A stretch of 64,000 bases of DNA from Aplectana chamaeleonis (Eukaryota > Nematoda > Chromadorea > Rhabditida > Cosmocercidae): the NCBI GenBank assembly GCA_029168955.1, contig JAPDOI010000038.1, positions 1,143,001-1,207,000 on the forward strand. The letters run 5' to 3'. Under the pieces are notes generated by a model. It saw nothing but the letters and a program-made list of their open reading frames with translations, made no database searches and was not told the origin of the DNA. The position numbers and the translations under genes were made by a program. This document shows, piece after piece, positions 43,671 through 56,000 of this stretch (position 1 is its first letter; each line of letters opens with the position of its first letter).

Positions 43671-44274
43671 CATCTTAGGCATCTTTCAGAGTCCTCAGCG
43701 CAAGCACGGCACGCGCGTGAGGCGCGGGACGAGCGGTGGACTATGAAACTTTTCACCGCGCAGCACGCGCGGGACGAGCGGGAAGCCACTATGAAATCTC
43801 CAGCGGCACCGCCATGGCGGTGCGGGTAAAAGTCTGGCCTCAACTGGGACTTGTAAAGAAATTCCTGGCTTGCATTTGAGTATGCGGTGGCGCAGGATAG
43901 TCCCAGAGTTATTTATGTTGGAGTAGACTCGAATCGAGAAGGAACTATTGATTGAAACGGTAAAACTGCCACGGCGGTTTGGGGGGCGCCGCTATGGCGG
44001 TGCTGATGGACTATGAAAGTTTTTTAGGGGTCGTTTATACTTCCGCCACCGCGCGGTGCGGTGAAATGCAAACCTATAATATCGATCGTGCCGCACCGCT
44101 CTATCAATAATACACAAATGAACTGCGCCGCGCCGCTCAGCGGCGTGAGTATAAACGACCCCTTAACCTGCGTCCCGCGCGTGCCGCGCGGTGAGAACTT
44201 TCATAGTCCACCGCCGTTCCCGCGCGTCACGCGCGTGCCGCGGTTGCGGTGAGGACTATGAAAGATGTCTTAGG
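43671..44274. mobile_element. GC-rich foldback element with a smaller MITE inside
   Basis: Outer arms: CTTAGGCATCTTTCAGAGTC..GCACGGCACGCGCGTGAGGC..GGTGGACTATGAAA on the left and the inverted form at 44165-44274. Between them other TATGAAA and CACGCGCGGGAC motifs recur. The inner MITE is listed separately. Confidence 0.75.
44026..44165. mobile_element. Inner MITE (AGGGGTCGTTTATACT)
   Basis: Ends AGGGGTCGTTTATACTTCCG and CGTGAGTATAAACGACCCCT are inverted repeats. The flanks are TTTTTT on the left and TAACC on the right. Confidence 0.75.
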
Positions 44275-45710
44275 GTGCACATCTTTTCAACTGCTTCCCT
44301 TCTGTTTCCATACTCAGAATAATTCGACGAAATCAAGACGGTTCTGGTTATTTGTTCATGTTCGAAGGTGACGAAGACAGTCTACCCGACAATTTTTTTA
44401 ACTCCTGGTCAAATTCTTTGGAAATTCATCATTTTTTGGCTGGTTTGTGCATCCTAGGGCCGAATTCATCAACGCAGCAGCGCTGGGTAGGAGTAAAGGA
44501 GTCGGCGCGTTTGATGATTACCCTGCAAAAGCAGAAGATCGCTAACCGACAGCGCCCTTGGTCCACCCACCTAATAGGCTGGGGCAGCCGAGACACTGCT
44601 CTGGTAGGTTACCATAGGCTCTCACGAGGTAGCCATCAAACGTGCCGGACCCTTTACCCCCACTCAAAGATACGCGTTGATGAATCCGGCTACCGGTTGG
44701 TTCCGTGAGGACGTCAATAGAGCCACGCTCGGTTATCCCCTTTCACTGGTCGGTTGTTGGCATCTGAAGGAAGAGCCAGACAATCGAGAGGTAGCCTTTC
44801 AGCTACTTCATTTCAATTTTCTCTTTCCCTATTAAAATCGGAAAATTGCACCAAACCACTCTTTCTTCGCTCATTCCTTTTGTGTTGCCTAAGACTGCCT
44901 TTAGCGGGTGGAAGGAGATGAGCAGAGCGAACTCAGGCACGGGCTCTTGCACTCCGTTATAAATGGACTATACAAGTGATGTGATCGGGGACTGCAGACA
45001 TGTGAATGAAAGGCACACGTGATTCTGCTTGCTATGCTGCCTGTCAATGGTAAAGCCACTGGATCTTGAACCTACCGTGGTGCCTTTCGTCCCCGTATTC
45101 GGTGTACTTGTACTCTTAGGTGTTTTCTGAAATGAACAATGCTCCATCCTGGTTATAAATGCTCGACGTGGATTAGAACTGACAAAGCAGAGTGGCTTCG
45201 GGAGTGGTACACCGGCAAGGGGAACCATTTCAGCATAAAACGATGAGAGCAAAATAAAGAAACGCCTTGCGAAAACTCCCTTCATATCAGTGGTGATTCT
45301 CTCCTAGCCGCCAATCTCAAAAAAATCATAAGCTCGAAACGTTAGGCTACAGCAGTAGCATGGCGATGTGCCTCCCTCAACCAACTGCGAAAGACCGAAA
45401 AACCTAACTAGAGAACCTAGTTTGGCCTTACTTTCCATTTGAAAAGTGATAAATGTTGTGCTGTAGACTCTAGAGCGGTGACTCCGAATCTGAAATCGTA
45501 TTTTGCAATGGACACCCCTGAATGGAGTTATAGGCGTCTTTGAAGCTACGCGAAAAGGCGAGAGTACCCAGCAGGCAATTTTCAGGATGTTCGAAAAAAA
45601 TTCTTTTTGAATTTGACCCAAAACATCTATGTGGGGGTTATTTAGGGTGCTGAACCCAAAACATGTGTTTGTTTGTCGGCATCCTCAGGTTTATTGCAAG
45701 TTAAAGTGTG
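44275..45710. other. No gene recognised
   Basis: Two 105-codon minus-strand frames occur (45285-44968 and 45621-45304) but lack splice support, and the second overlaps element-G-like motifs (GTTATTTAGGGTGCTGAA near 45640). Confidence 0.3.
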
Positions 45711-45712
45711 TC

Positions 45713-45915
45713 CGAATGAGTCTGTCCGTCCACGCGGTCGGCATGCGTGTCGAGCGGCTGTCGCAAAGGCTTTTCTATAGATGAGCTTTCCCACGGCTGC
45801 AAACAGCTGACTGGGATATTCCTCACCATTCGCATATGATTCCTCCTAATAGACTCAGAAGCCTGGAAAAGCCTTCGCGACGTCTATTTGACATGCTGCG
45901 GGGCGGACAGACTTT
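45713..45915. mobile_element. Foldback element (GTCTGTCCGTCCACGCGGTC)
   Basis: AGTCTGTCCGTCCACGCGGT..GCGAAGGCTTTT-type arms face each other; the right arm ends GGGGCGGACAGACT. Related arms are at 19512, 22302 and 23563. Confidence 0.65.
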
Positions 45916-46008
45916 ACGGTGGGTTTGATGCCGTTTGGGATGCGTACCCAAGACGGGTCGTAGATTCGTGTTAAGCACTCCAAAAAAACGTCGCCTTCGG
46001 CTTAGCTA

Positions 46009-47257
46009 CCAGGTTGTCCAATAATTCTTGTCCGAAAATTTCACCATTTTTAATTTTTTCAACTTTATAGAAAAACAAGTCTAATCAACAGTATAATTAC
46101 CACAGTTATCCACAACAGTGGCCCATCGATTGGGCAGGTCGCCGATGCCCTTCGTAAAGAACTCCGCAGGCTGCGACTTTAAAAAGTCCGCGATGTCGGA
46201 TTTGAGGTTGTCGTAGTTGGTGAATTTTCTTCAGGCCAAATGGCGCTTCAGCGGGCGGAACAAGTGGTAGTTGGAGGGAGCGAGGTCCGGGGAATACGGC
46301 GGATGGGCAACCGTCTCCCAGCCGAGCGTCGCCAACTTCTGCTGGGTCTCCTTCGCCACGTGGGGGCGAGCGTTGTCGTGCAGCAGGTGGACAGAGGCCC
46401 GTCGGGGATCTCGGATGGCGGCGGCTAGTTTCTCGAGCTGATCGGTGTAGATGGAGGCGGTGACCGTCCTGCCTTGCGGGAGAAGCTCGAAGTACAGCAT
46501 GCCCTTGGTGTCCCACCAGCAGCAGAGCATGATCTTCAGCGGGTGCAGGTCGGCTTCCGGCGTCGTCAGCGGCTCTTCTCCGCGCGGGATCCAGACGGCA
46601 CGGCGGGCGACGTTGTCGTAGAGGACCCAGCTCTAATCCCCAGTGACCAGGTCCTCGAGAAACTCCATTGCGATGCGGACGAAGGAGGAGGGACTGGCAG
46701 ACGGCCACGCGGCTCTGCTTGTTGGCGTCCGTCAGACGGTGGAGGATCCAACCGGCCAGAACTTTGTGGTAGCCGAGTAAGTTGAGTGGATTGTGGATGG
46801 TGGACTTGCTGCAGCCGAGCGTCGTCGCCAGTTCACGGGTGGTGGCTTACGGCTTCTCCTTGATACAGCGACGGACTTCGTCATCCTCCACCGTAGAAGG
46901 CCTGCCGCTGTGCTCCCTGTCCTCGAGGCTCGTGTCGCCGCTTTCGAAACGATTGAACCAGCTGCTGACTGTGCGTTGGGACACTGCATCCTCCTTGCAC
47001 GCTCTGCAGATGTTGGCGACCGCGGTGAACGTGTCGTTGCCCAGCAGCCACTCTTAGTACACGAACGTATGAATTCGACCTTGGTCCATTTTAGCTTGTA
47101 CTGGTAGCTAGACGCAGCGACTGCGCCTTATATACCCCTAGCGTAGAGTTTTGGAAAACCTTCTAAAAAGTTCTTGCACTTGCCTGATACTATAACACTT
47201 CTAAGGAAAATTATAGAATCTTGAAAATTTTCGGACAGGAATTATTGGACGGCCTGG
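46009..47257 (-). mobile_element. mariner element with TA target duplication
   Basis: Inverted ends CCAGGTTGTCCAATAATTC and CCAGGCCGTCCAATAATTC continue for over 30 bases with three or so mismatches. The element is 1249 bp, usual for mariner, and is flanked by TA at 46007-46008 and 47258-47259. It is clearly richer in G+C than its surroundings, which suggests arrival from a different base-composition background. Confidence 0.93.
46081..47089 (-). pseudogene. Broken mariner transposase
   Basis: The reading frame starts at an ATG at 47089 and ends at TAG 46083-46081, the length expected for a mariner transposase of about 335 residues. The helix-turn-helix region has SWFNRFESGDTSLEDR and a STVEDDEV segment; the catalytic region has CWWDTKG and HDNARPH. 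The third catalytic Asp, in the motif usually reading APSDYHLF, is Asn. In-frame stops lie at 47056-47054, 46849-46847, 46635-46633 and 46233-46231, and the frame changes once at about 46680-46700. The product therefore cannot be active. Stops are CGA- or GAG-like changes typical of decay. Confidence 0.92.
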
Positions 47258-47499
47258 TATAAGAAATACAAACTTCAATCGGCTATGACATTTGTTTAAA
47301 AGGGAATCCGATTTCAAATTCGGAAGGAGCCTGCCAGATTTGAACAGAAATCATTTATCATCTTTCCAATGGTGGGGAAAGCCATGTGAGATTCCCGCAT
47401 GAGAAAAATTACCGAGCCATAAGGATTAGTTCGCCCGGCATATCCTGGCTCCAGCCTGCAAAAGTGAAAGCTGTAAAGGTATAAAACGACGCCTCCTCA

Positions 47500-48577
47500 C
47501 AAGGGAACTACTACAACAAGTCATACAAACGATTCCAGATGGAATGTACTTTTCTGGAACCATTTTCGGACGTTAGGTCCTGATATGCCGATAGCAGCTG
47601 CCTACACTTACTCTGAAAGAAATATGAGCGTTTTTAGAGTGCGCGGCAAGGTACCCCTCATGAAATTTTTAGGGTGTTTTCAGAAATTTTTCCTGATTTT
47701 GCTGAAAACATGTATGTAGGGGTAATCTGGAGTGCTGAACACGAACCTGGGCTTCGCTTGTCGGAATTTCAATGTTTATTGTAGGTTACGCTAGGTAACA
47801 TGCCATTTAGAAGGCAAAGCTCACCTTATTATCCGGAAATCGACAAATTAGCATCAAATTCGTATTCAGCACCCTAAATAACCCCTACATAGAAACTTTG
47901 AGACAAATCTGAGACTTCGACCAAACTACCGTATACATACCGTAATCTACCGTAAGATGCCAAAAATCGATTAACTGACATCAGATTCGTGTTGAGCACC
48001 CCAAATAATCCCCAGAAGAACGATTTGAGCCACATCTGTCGTCATATTCCGGAAATCGTTAAAAGTCTATTTTGACGTCTTAATTTTTCTGCCGCTAGGA
48101 AGCTTTGAACAAATTCAGTCGAAAACTTCGGAAAAAAGACGAATAAATCTCAGATTCGTGATCAGCACCCCAAATAACCCCCCAGCGTGAATTTTAAGTC
48201 GAATCTGGAATGTTCTTCTTCAAAGTTTTCAGAGCCCTCTTATCGAGGCAAATAAACACCAAACCAAAAATCCGCAGAAGTCCGAAACGCTGTCAGTGTG
48301 GGCAAATTTCAGAAAATGCGGTCTCACACAAACTTTGCCTAGGGGCTATTTTCTGGGCCCTGAAGACGATTATGAGGTTCGTTTCCGGATTCTCGTAAAA
48401 TAAATGCGCTTTTTGGAGTTTACAATAGGTACGAAAATTATGGAGAAACGCCTATAACCTCTTTCGAAGTGAGTCTAGGCACCTGTAATGGGCATATTCG
48501 GACTTAACTTCCGAAAATGGTTCTAGAAAAGTACATTTCATTTGGAATGGTTAGTATGACTTATAGTAGTTCCCTTG
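47500..48577. mobile_element. TIR element G, short copy
   Basis: Ends CAAGGGAACTACTA and TAGTAGTTCCCTTG are inverted, followed inside by AATGTACTTTTCTGGAACC and its complement. The interior matches about half of the copy at 16487-18461, without its internal duplication. Confidence 0.8.
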
Positions 48578-48882
48578 TTAGAGCATGTCATAAATTACTA
48601 TTAAGTGAAGTATGAAAAGGATAGGTCTGGACGAGGAAGGTCGAAAACCGGAAGCCATGCCTCGAATGCTTCAATGGCATGTGCAACTCGCCACGAGTGC
48701 TTGGCCACAACGAGCTTGAAACGATAGATTACAGTAGGCACAATGTGACTATGACGCCCCACGGCCCCTCAATGAGATGTCCTCGACAACTCCTGGCTCG
48801 ACTCGATGCCCAAGGCCATCAAAAACCAGCTTCCTGGAGCTGGTCATTCAGGTAACCCTCGAGCCCTCTGCCTGGCCCTTAA

Positions 48883-49369
48883 AGGCAGTGTCCACGATAA
48901 AAACCATGTCTGATTTTTTGGTGGAGATCGGCAGCTGCGGTGCCTAGCGCAACCCTAACGTTGAAAAAAGCTAAGAAGAATGAGCTGGGAACGGTCCCCT
49001 ACGGCCCCAAAGTTGGACACCCGTCAGTTCGTCACACCCCAGATGCACTTTCCACGCCCACCGACGTGAACAAATGAATGCTCGAGATTGTGAGATGAGC
49101 GATGGTTTCCGATCAATAGCCCCGTTCTTCCCTCTATTCCCAACTTTTCTTTTTATTCAGGTCAGCTCGCATACATCGGCTGCAAAAGACGGAAGTTACA
49201 AGCCTCGGACAACTCGTCCACCATGCTCCCCTAGCTCAATTTTTGAGAGACCATAACTCCGTTCATAGAAGGTCTTGTACGATTCTAAAAACATCATTGG
49301 AATCAGCATGGGACCGTCTTTAAGGTAGGCGGGAAAGCAGAAAAACGGTTCTTATCGTGAACACTGCCT
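48883..49369 (+). mobile_element. MITE family B, copy 2
   Basis: Left end AGGCAGTGTCCACGATAAAA with TTAA before it; right end complementary, followed by GTAA. The body matches 61494-61979 in the same orientation and 42258-42697 inverted. Confidence 0.85.
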
Positions 49370-49543
49370 GTAAGCGGATGTAGACACATGTCTCCCCGCG
49401 CATGCACACGGTACGCTCTGGAGTTTGTTGTTCCGGGTCGAATCCCTTTCTCAGTCAAGCGCCTGGGTAAGTTCCCCTAGTCAACTTTCAGGGCATGTTT
49501 ATTCTATGTTTCGTTGTTTCACCGTCGTTCAGGTTAGGTTTGG

Positions 49544-49747
49544 GGTATAAAACTATTTGGGGGGGGCACTCAGGATTTCATTGGAGAATGATTGATACCG
49601 CTTTCAGAAATTGAAATATTTTCCATGGAGTCTCCAGGAAAACAATGACTGATAACGCTATCACGTATATGATATTAGCTCAAATTTTCATTTTCATGAA
49701 TGAATCATTCCATTTTTTCAAGTGCCCTCCTCCGAATAGTTTCAAGC
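49544..49747. mobile_element. MITE with G-tract ends, copy 3
   Basis: Very similar to the copy at 22091-22291 throughout, including the central GACTGATAACGCTATCA motif, which is partly palindromic. Confidence 0.8.
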
Positions 49748-49749
49748 CA

Positions 49750-50017
49750 GGTTTGGTATCCTCACCCACGTGGATGTCTGCAATGAGCTGGGGAACGTAC
49801 GCGTGAGCACTTTGTTGATACCCTAAGCGCGGGCAGGGGCTCGTTCATGGATGCTACCAGGCCGCAGCCCTGGGATAGGGTCCCACGTGGCGACAGCCGC
49901 CAAAGTCGCCAAGCTAATAAACCCTCCAGGTCAATGACTCGCGGCTGGTCACCTAAACCATTTCATCATGTCAGGCATGAACATTCCCATTTGACATTAG
50001 ATTTCCACAGTACAGAC
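49750..50017. other. Flank 3' of the kinase gene
   Basis: No recognisable polyadenylation signal or gene stands out. The MITE copy ending at 49747 lies 270 bases beyond the kinase stop codon. Confidence 0.35.
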
Positions 50018-53000
50018 TTACGCAAGATATAAATCTCTTGCACGGAAATCAAAAAAAAAATCAGAAAAAAATCCATACAGTTCCGAAGGTGCTTCCATTA
50101 GGTAACGAGCCGCTTGATTCATCGTAGGTCTTCTCTTTGGATTTTTTCTCCAACATGTTCTGATAACTCTCTGCGCAACGATGGGTAGAGAAGTTTCCAG
50201 AGGGGGACGAAATCTCCCATCAGCTATCTGTAATGTCATAGTAGGGACGCGTTGTGTTTTATACTGGCCTTAGTTTCTCGCCATTCCGCAATTGGTTTGT
50301 GTCGAATGGAGAGCATACTGCAGGAAAATAATTCTCGTTCACGCTCACATTCGCCTTTACTGTTTTGTTGTCAATTCCAGCAAATGGAGTTTCTGCGTTG
50401 TTGAAAATCTCCCATAAAGTAATGCCGAACGAATAGACATCACACTTCTGAGTGTATATCCTGGTCTCTATCACTTCAGGAGCTTGCCTGTGAATGATGT
50501 TGATTGTGAGATGAAATATTCCTTTTAGCCAACTCTGAATTACCATCTGATGGGGAGCCGTTCATCACTGGGAATCTCGTACGTCTCAGCTTGCTTCGAA
50601 AGGCCAAAATCGCTGATTTTCACAATGCTCTTCTTCAGGTCAATGAGACAATTTCGGCACGCGATATCTCTGAAAACAATGTGGATCACCGTTAGGATGA
50701 CCCGTAATACAGCAAAGGGTCACAACCATGTTCGATGATCACTCGCGCACTAAGGGGGGGGGTCTGATTAGGCTACGGAACGCTTTCAATCCGACTACAG
50801 AGCGAAATGAACAAAATAGGGCCGTCAAACTCCCAAATGGAAACGCCGATCTATTGTGATCTGAATGATCAGGTCCTCATAAGAGCGATCGCATTTGGAC
50901 TTTAAGTGCCGGTTAGGAAAGTAAATCAAAGTCGCTTTCTGGTCGATTTCTGACCGCAGAGGGGCTACTCCCATGGGCAAAAGTGAGAAAGGCAATGGTG
51001 ACGTCCTGGCTGTGGACCGCGTCAAGGCTGCGCTCTTTGCTGAGGATCGCCAAACCAAAGCGATCGGAGCGTTTGAAGCCTGATTTGAAGCGATGGGGCT
51101 TCGAGACGCCCTTCTGTGAAATAGGAGCACGTGCCGGAGCGGTGACGAAGGTATCGCACCGAAAGTTTCGTCTATCAGCACCACGTGTTTCTCTTACAGA
51201 ACAGCTTTCTGCTACAATAACGATGGAAATGCAACTAAAGGTTGGCGCGTTAACAGCATGTAGCCCTCAAGGATTCGACCATCTGCTTCTTGCAGCAGCA
51301 GGTGCTGCTGCTAAACAGCATTTCAACTCAACGGCATAGAGTTCGCGTAATAATTTTGGTCTGATGAATGGACGCGGTTGCGATCGCTCCGCGCTAATCG
51401 AACCACCTTGTCCAGTGAGGCCTTCAACCCCGCACGACAAGTCGCCTGGTCCATGCGTCAGACTGAATCAAAAATGAAAACCATACAGGTTTAGCCGTAT
51501 TGTGGTCGAATAGCATCCCTAGTGAGTGAGGATGCCAACACCCCAAAAGGACATATGGATGGCTGCTGAAGGATGGCATCGAGGACACAAGGATGTTGTG
51601 TGCCTATGTTTCTGACATGGCCTAACTCTGCCGCGCTGACGCTAACGATTTCCGTATAAAGATCACGGAATGACACGACATCTGTTATCATCGACGCCGT
51701 ACAATAGCCGCCTTTCACTCCTGCCACTTCTGTTCGCGCCTTGGCACTGGAACACTCTTTCGCAGAATTACCTCTAGGTGATGTTAACAAAAATTATTGC
51801 CAAACTCAATTGTGTAGTGATACCTGTGCATGCATCCTTTTGAGTGAAGATAGACCAGACCGACTGCTACATCGATACCATAGCCCAATTTCGCCTTTGC
51901 TGCTATCTAAAGCCTTATGTGCTGAGCTAGCTTATAGCAGATAGAGAGTAGGCCCGTATAAACGGAACGCTTCCATGGGTTTCGTTGATTGTCTATATGG
52001 TTACACAATAGCCTAACTCATGGGCTTGTACCCAACAACATACATCTTTTGTGTTCTTCAAATGATCATGCAGGCCACCTCCGTTCACCATCTCCATGAC
52101 AATCATAACACTGCCACTGCCAGTGTTTTTGTTCGCAATCCCATAAAAGGCAACAACATTCCTGAAATCACGGAATTCGAGACCATACTCTCGTTTCCCA
52201 AGCGAATTAAAATCAGTAGCAGTACTCATGAAACTTCGAGCGCGTTGAAGTGGGGCGTAGCCTGCTCGCTTCCAGCTTTTGGCGACTAATATTGTGCCTT
52301 TCCGCCGAAACTTTATCAGCGGAGCGCCCCTCTCCATCCGCCCATTAGAGGACGAGGGACCCTCCCGTTTACCGACCAGGTACGGAAGAATTTTCGTGTC
52401 TACCCGTTGGAATCGTCGAGAAACCTTTGGACCTTCCAAGGAGGCTCACAGAGTTTCATGAATACCGAAACAGAGTACGTGTTCTCCTTTCATCTTTTAA
52501 CAGGCCATTCCGTTGGTCACTTCACACAAGTCCGACGTCATGACGTCAACCCAATGGGGGTCTAATCTGATTCAGCCGAATGACGCCGAAGCAAAATAAA
52601 ACTCGTGCTACTACCTAGGGTGTTGCGAAAGCGCGATGCTTGGTTCCCACGAGGACCTGGGCGCGATCGGTCCCACAACGAAAACTGGACGTACGGTCGC
52701 GTCGCCTGCGTCAGATTGATTTTTTCGACGTCACCTTTCACCTCTACTGTCATGACCCGGTGTGACCGCTCTGTGTTTTGTTTTATCGCCGCCTTCCTAT
52801 TTTAGTGCGATGCTTTGTCGTAGGGTCTAATGGTCTTTACAGCCCTACAATCCTTCTCTGTTAAACATGTGCTCGTGATGAGCACTACTGATGAAGGGTT
52901 CGTCGACGATTATCCGTTGCGTCGACGGCTCGTCGACATCGAACTCGCGTTTATCAGTAACTGCTGTTCAAGTTGTGGTCTTTGGTCCTATTTGAGCCTC

Positions 53001-56000
53001 TATGATCTGCTAATGCTCATATATTCATTTTTTTTACCCTTTATCGTAACCATCATTATTTCCGTAGAGTATAAGCTATCTCAATTTGACCGTGTTCTGT
53101 CGTGTAAGCAAGAGGGCAGCACATTTTAATCGATTGTGATACAGTCGGTATGCATATTGATTAGTACAGAGGGTTCTAAGTTGGGGACACCAGGTTGTCA
53201 ATTACAGATTGTGGTATTGTTGTGATTTCATCGTTATTACAGTACGCAGTTTGCTGAGGTAATTAGTTCAGTTTTGTTATCCTAATTGTTGGTCCACTGG
53301 CCTGTTCCACACAGCACCGACGTCATGATGACGTCGGACCGGGGGTAAGCAACCACCGATTTGCATAGGAGGAGAAATGCCCAACCAAGCAGGCTGCCAC
53401 TGTATGATACCATGATATTAGTGATTGCCTCGATGTGGTCGACTGCTTGGTTGGCCATGACAATCAACAGCCCACTTTAAAGGCACAGGACACCCAGGAA
53501 ATTATTTTTTAGGTTTTATCCTTATCTTGGAGAGGGTCACACTCTGATTACAATGGTATATCTAAAATCGTCCAAGACCCCTACGAACGGAGATACGGCT
53601 CTTTGAAAATGCCTGTATTTTGAGGGCGAAAATTTGGTGAACGTGTTGTCTCTGGCTTGTATTTCTCTTGATTCGCAGTCGCGGCACGAGAGCAAAACAG
53701 GATGAGGAGATCAATCGAAAAGGGAGTGAAGAACGACGACTCGATTGAAAATCATCCATCCATCTAGCCGCTATTGAGATCGAAAATCAGGAAAGGGACC
53801 GGGCCTGTGGTGGTGGCCGGAGGGAGTCGGGCCCGTGGTGGTCGATTATATCCCGCTTATTCGGAGGAATTGAGATCTCGCATTTGGCACGTGTTATACA
53901 GGAGGGGTCTTCTACACAATTACGCGGAAATCTTAAAATTTATATCTGAGGGTGTACTGTGCCTTCAAGGGATCCAAGGCTCGGGGTTGCGATAGTGCAG
54001 ACTTCGGCTCGCCATCGTTAGCCCCGATGCACTATCCCTCAAGGGAGGGAAACCCCGAGCTATCGGCTGCTGGCTGATATGACCAACTCAGCAGTCGACG
54101 TCGTCGGAACGATCGCTAATGCCATGGTATCACACCCAGGTGGCGATTTGCCTGGTTCGGCATTTCGCGTTTACTGCGATTCGCAACATATGGTGTCTAA
54201 ATGTGTTATTGGCCCAGTAGTGAAGCTTAACCTGAATTCCATCGTACCTGTGCCTCAGCTGTTGTTCATAAGTCCCTGAAAAGCTCAAGAAAAAGGGATG
54301 CGTTAGTTCAACCGGAAGCAAAGTGATCTGCTAAAACTCTTGGCAGAGGACGAATTGATGTCATTGCCCAGGCCATGCATGCCAACATAGGCGATGTCGG
54401 CACGTTAGCGCTTATCCAAAAGATGCGGAGGAATCATAGCCTTTGTGACAATTGTGGTGAAGAAAGGAATGCAGTAATATGTCGGCTTTCAACTGAGAAT
54501 GTTTGCGATGCACAGCTCTTCACGGAAGCCTTTGACTTTTCAGCTTATCTTCTCATAGGACACCATTCCTGCATGTTCCTATTGTAGGAAAAGTAATGTA
54601 ACATCGGCGTGGATCGGGAAGAGACTTTGCGTTCACTGTTGAAGGTTAGCGCAAACTCAGCGCACCTATGCTATAGCATATGGCACCGAGTTTGCGCCAA
54701 CCTTCAAAAGTGAACGCGAAGTCTCTTCCCGACCCATGCCGACGTTATATATTCATGTATCAATATTATGATGTATTTTGAATGGTGGAACTGCGCAGTC
54801 ACTGACCATGTTATAATATCACACTTCGCCTTTGCACTTCGATTGCGGTGGCTGTGTGTGTGACTCTGATTGCAGTATCGTAGTATTGCAATGTTAACGC
54901 GTATTACGAAGCCCGTATTGTGTACGGCGCGGGCTATGGAAATATCTGACGGTATTCGACATGTGCAAATCTTCGGTAGCTAATAAACCTCATTCCTCAC
55001 TCGTCTTCAAGCAGCAACTCTACAAGTGTTCTCCACTAAATGTGCCGGTACTATCCTAGACGGGGGAGGGGGCACTCAGGGTCCAGGACAGAAACGAAAC
55101 GCTATCAATCGAAGAATTTCTATAGAGTTTTCATAACAACAGTGATTGATAGCAGTATTAAGCATCTTTTGTCGAAGCTTTTCTTTATTTCTATCAACAA
55201 ATCTTGGGTGCCCCCCCCGTCTAGGATAAAGCCAATGTGCTTTTTAATTTCCCTCACTTGTGTTTGTATTGCCGCATTAAGCGCGCCTCCTTGTACATCT
55301 CATCAATCTTCGTCTTGTTGTCGTCGTTGATTTTTGTCTGAACACCATAGATTGAGAACAATAAGCATGCTGGATTAGTCGGCGGAGTACTCACGACTTT
55401 CACCGCGACTTCCACTGCGTTCTTCTGCGCGCCCTCAATCAACGAACCCCGCCAGACTTCTCCGAAGGCTCCTTCTCCAATCTTGGCTATCATTGTGATT
55501 TTATCACTTGTGAGCTCCCACGGCTGCTTTGGTACAGGACTGACAAGCTTGACGCCTTCATTCACTGGAGTTTGTGATGAGTGGTGGAATCTGTAAACGT
55601 ACATATCTACGCTCCTACGCATATATCCTGCCACGAGCATGTTTCTCCTAACCCACTTTACTAGAGCAATAATGTCGTTCTTTTTATTGCGTCCATCGAT
55701 GGTGAATATTCGATCCTTCCCTAATCGCATGCAGTGAACCGGATGATCACGAACCTTACCATCTTCACACTTTACTGTGACACAAGCCTGAAATGAAGCA
55801 TTGTACAAAATACTCCTTTGCAAAAATATCTCTAAACATTTGGGGGGAACTTCCCGAGGACAATAGACCTGATTTGGTTGTCATCACTCGATCCCGGAAG
55901 GGACGTCTCGCTATCCTCTTCTTGGATTATTCGATACGATGCACCGGGCACCGGTAATTAATAGATCGTATTCTCAAATGAAAACTCCGAGGGGACCTCT

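Noticed and set aside
46108..46989. Open frames overlapping the mariner in other frames, including a 200-codon one
   Set aside because: They are shadow frames kept open by the high G+C of the transposase sequence.
50825..51339. Opposed open frames in kinase intron 7
   Set aside because: No splice support or homology; exons 7 and 8 already join to complete the HRD motif.
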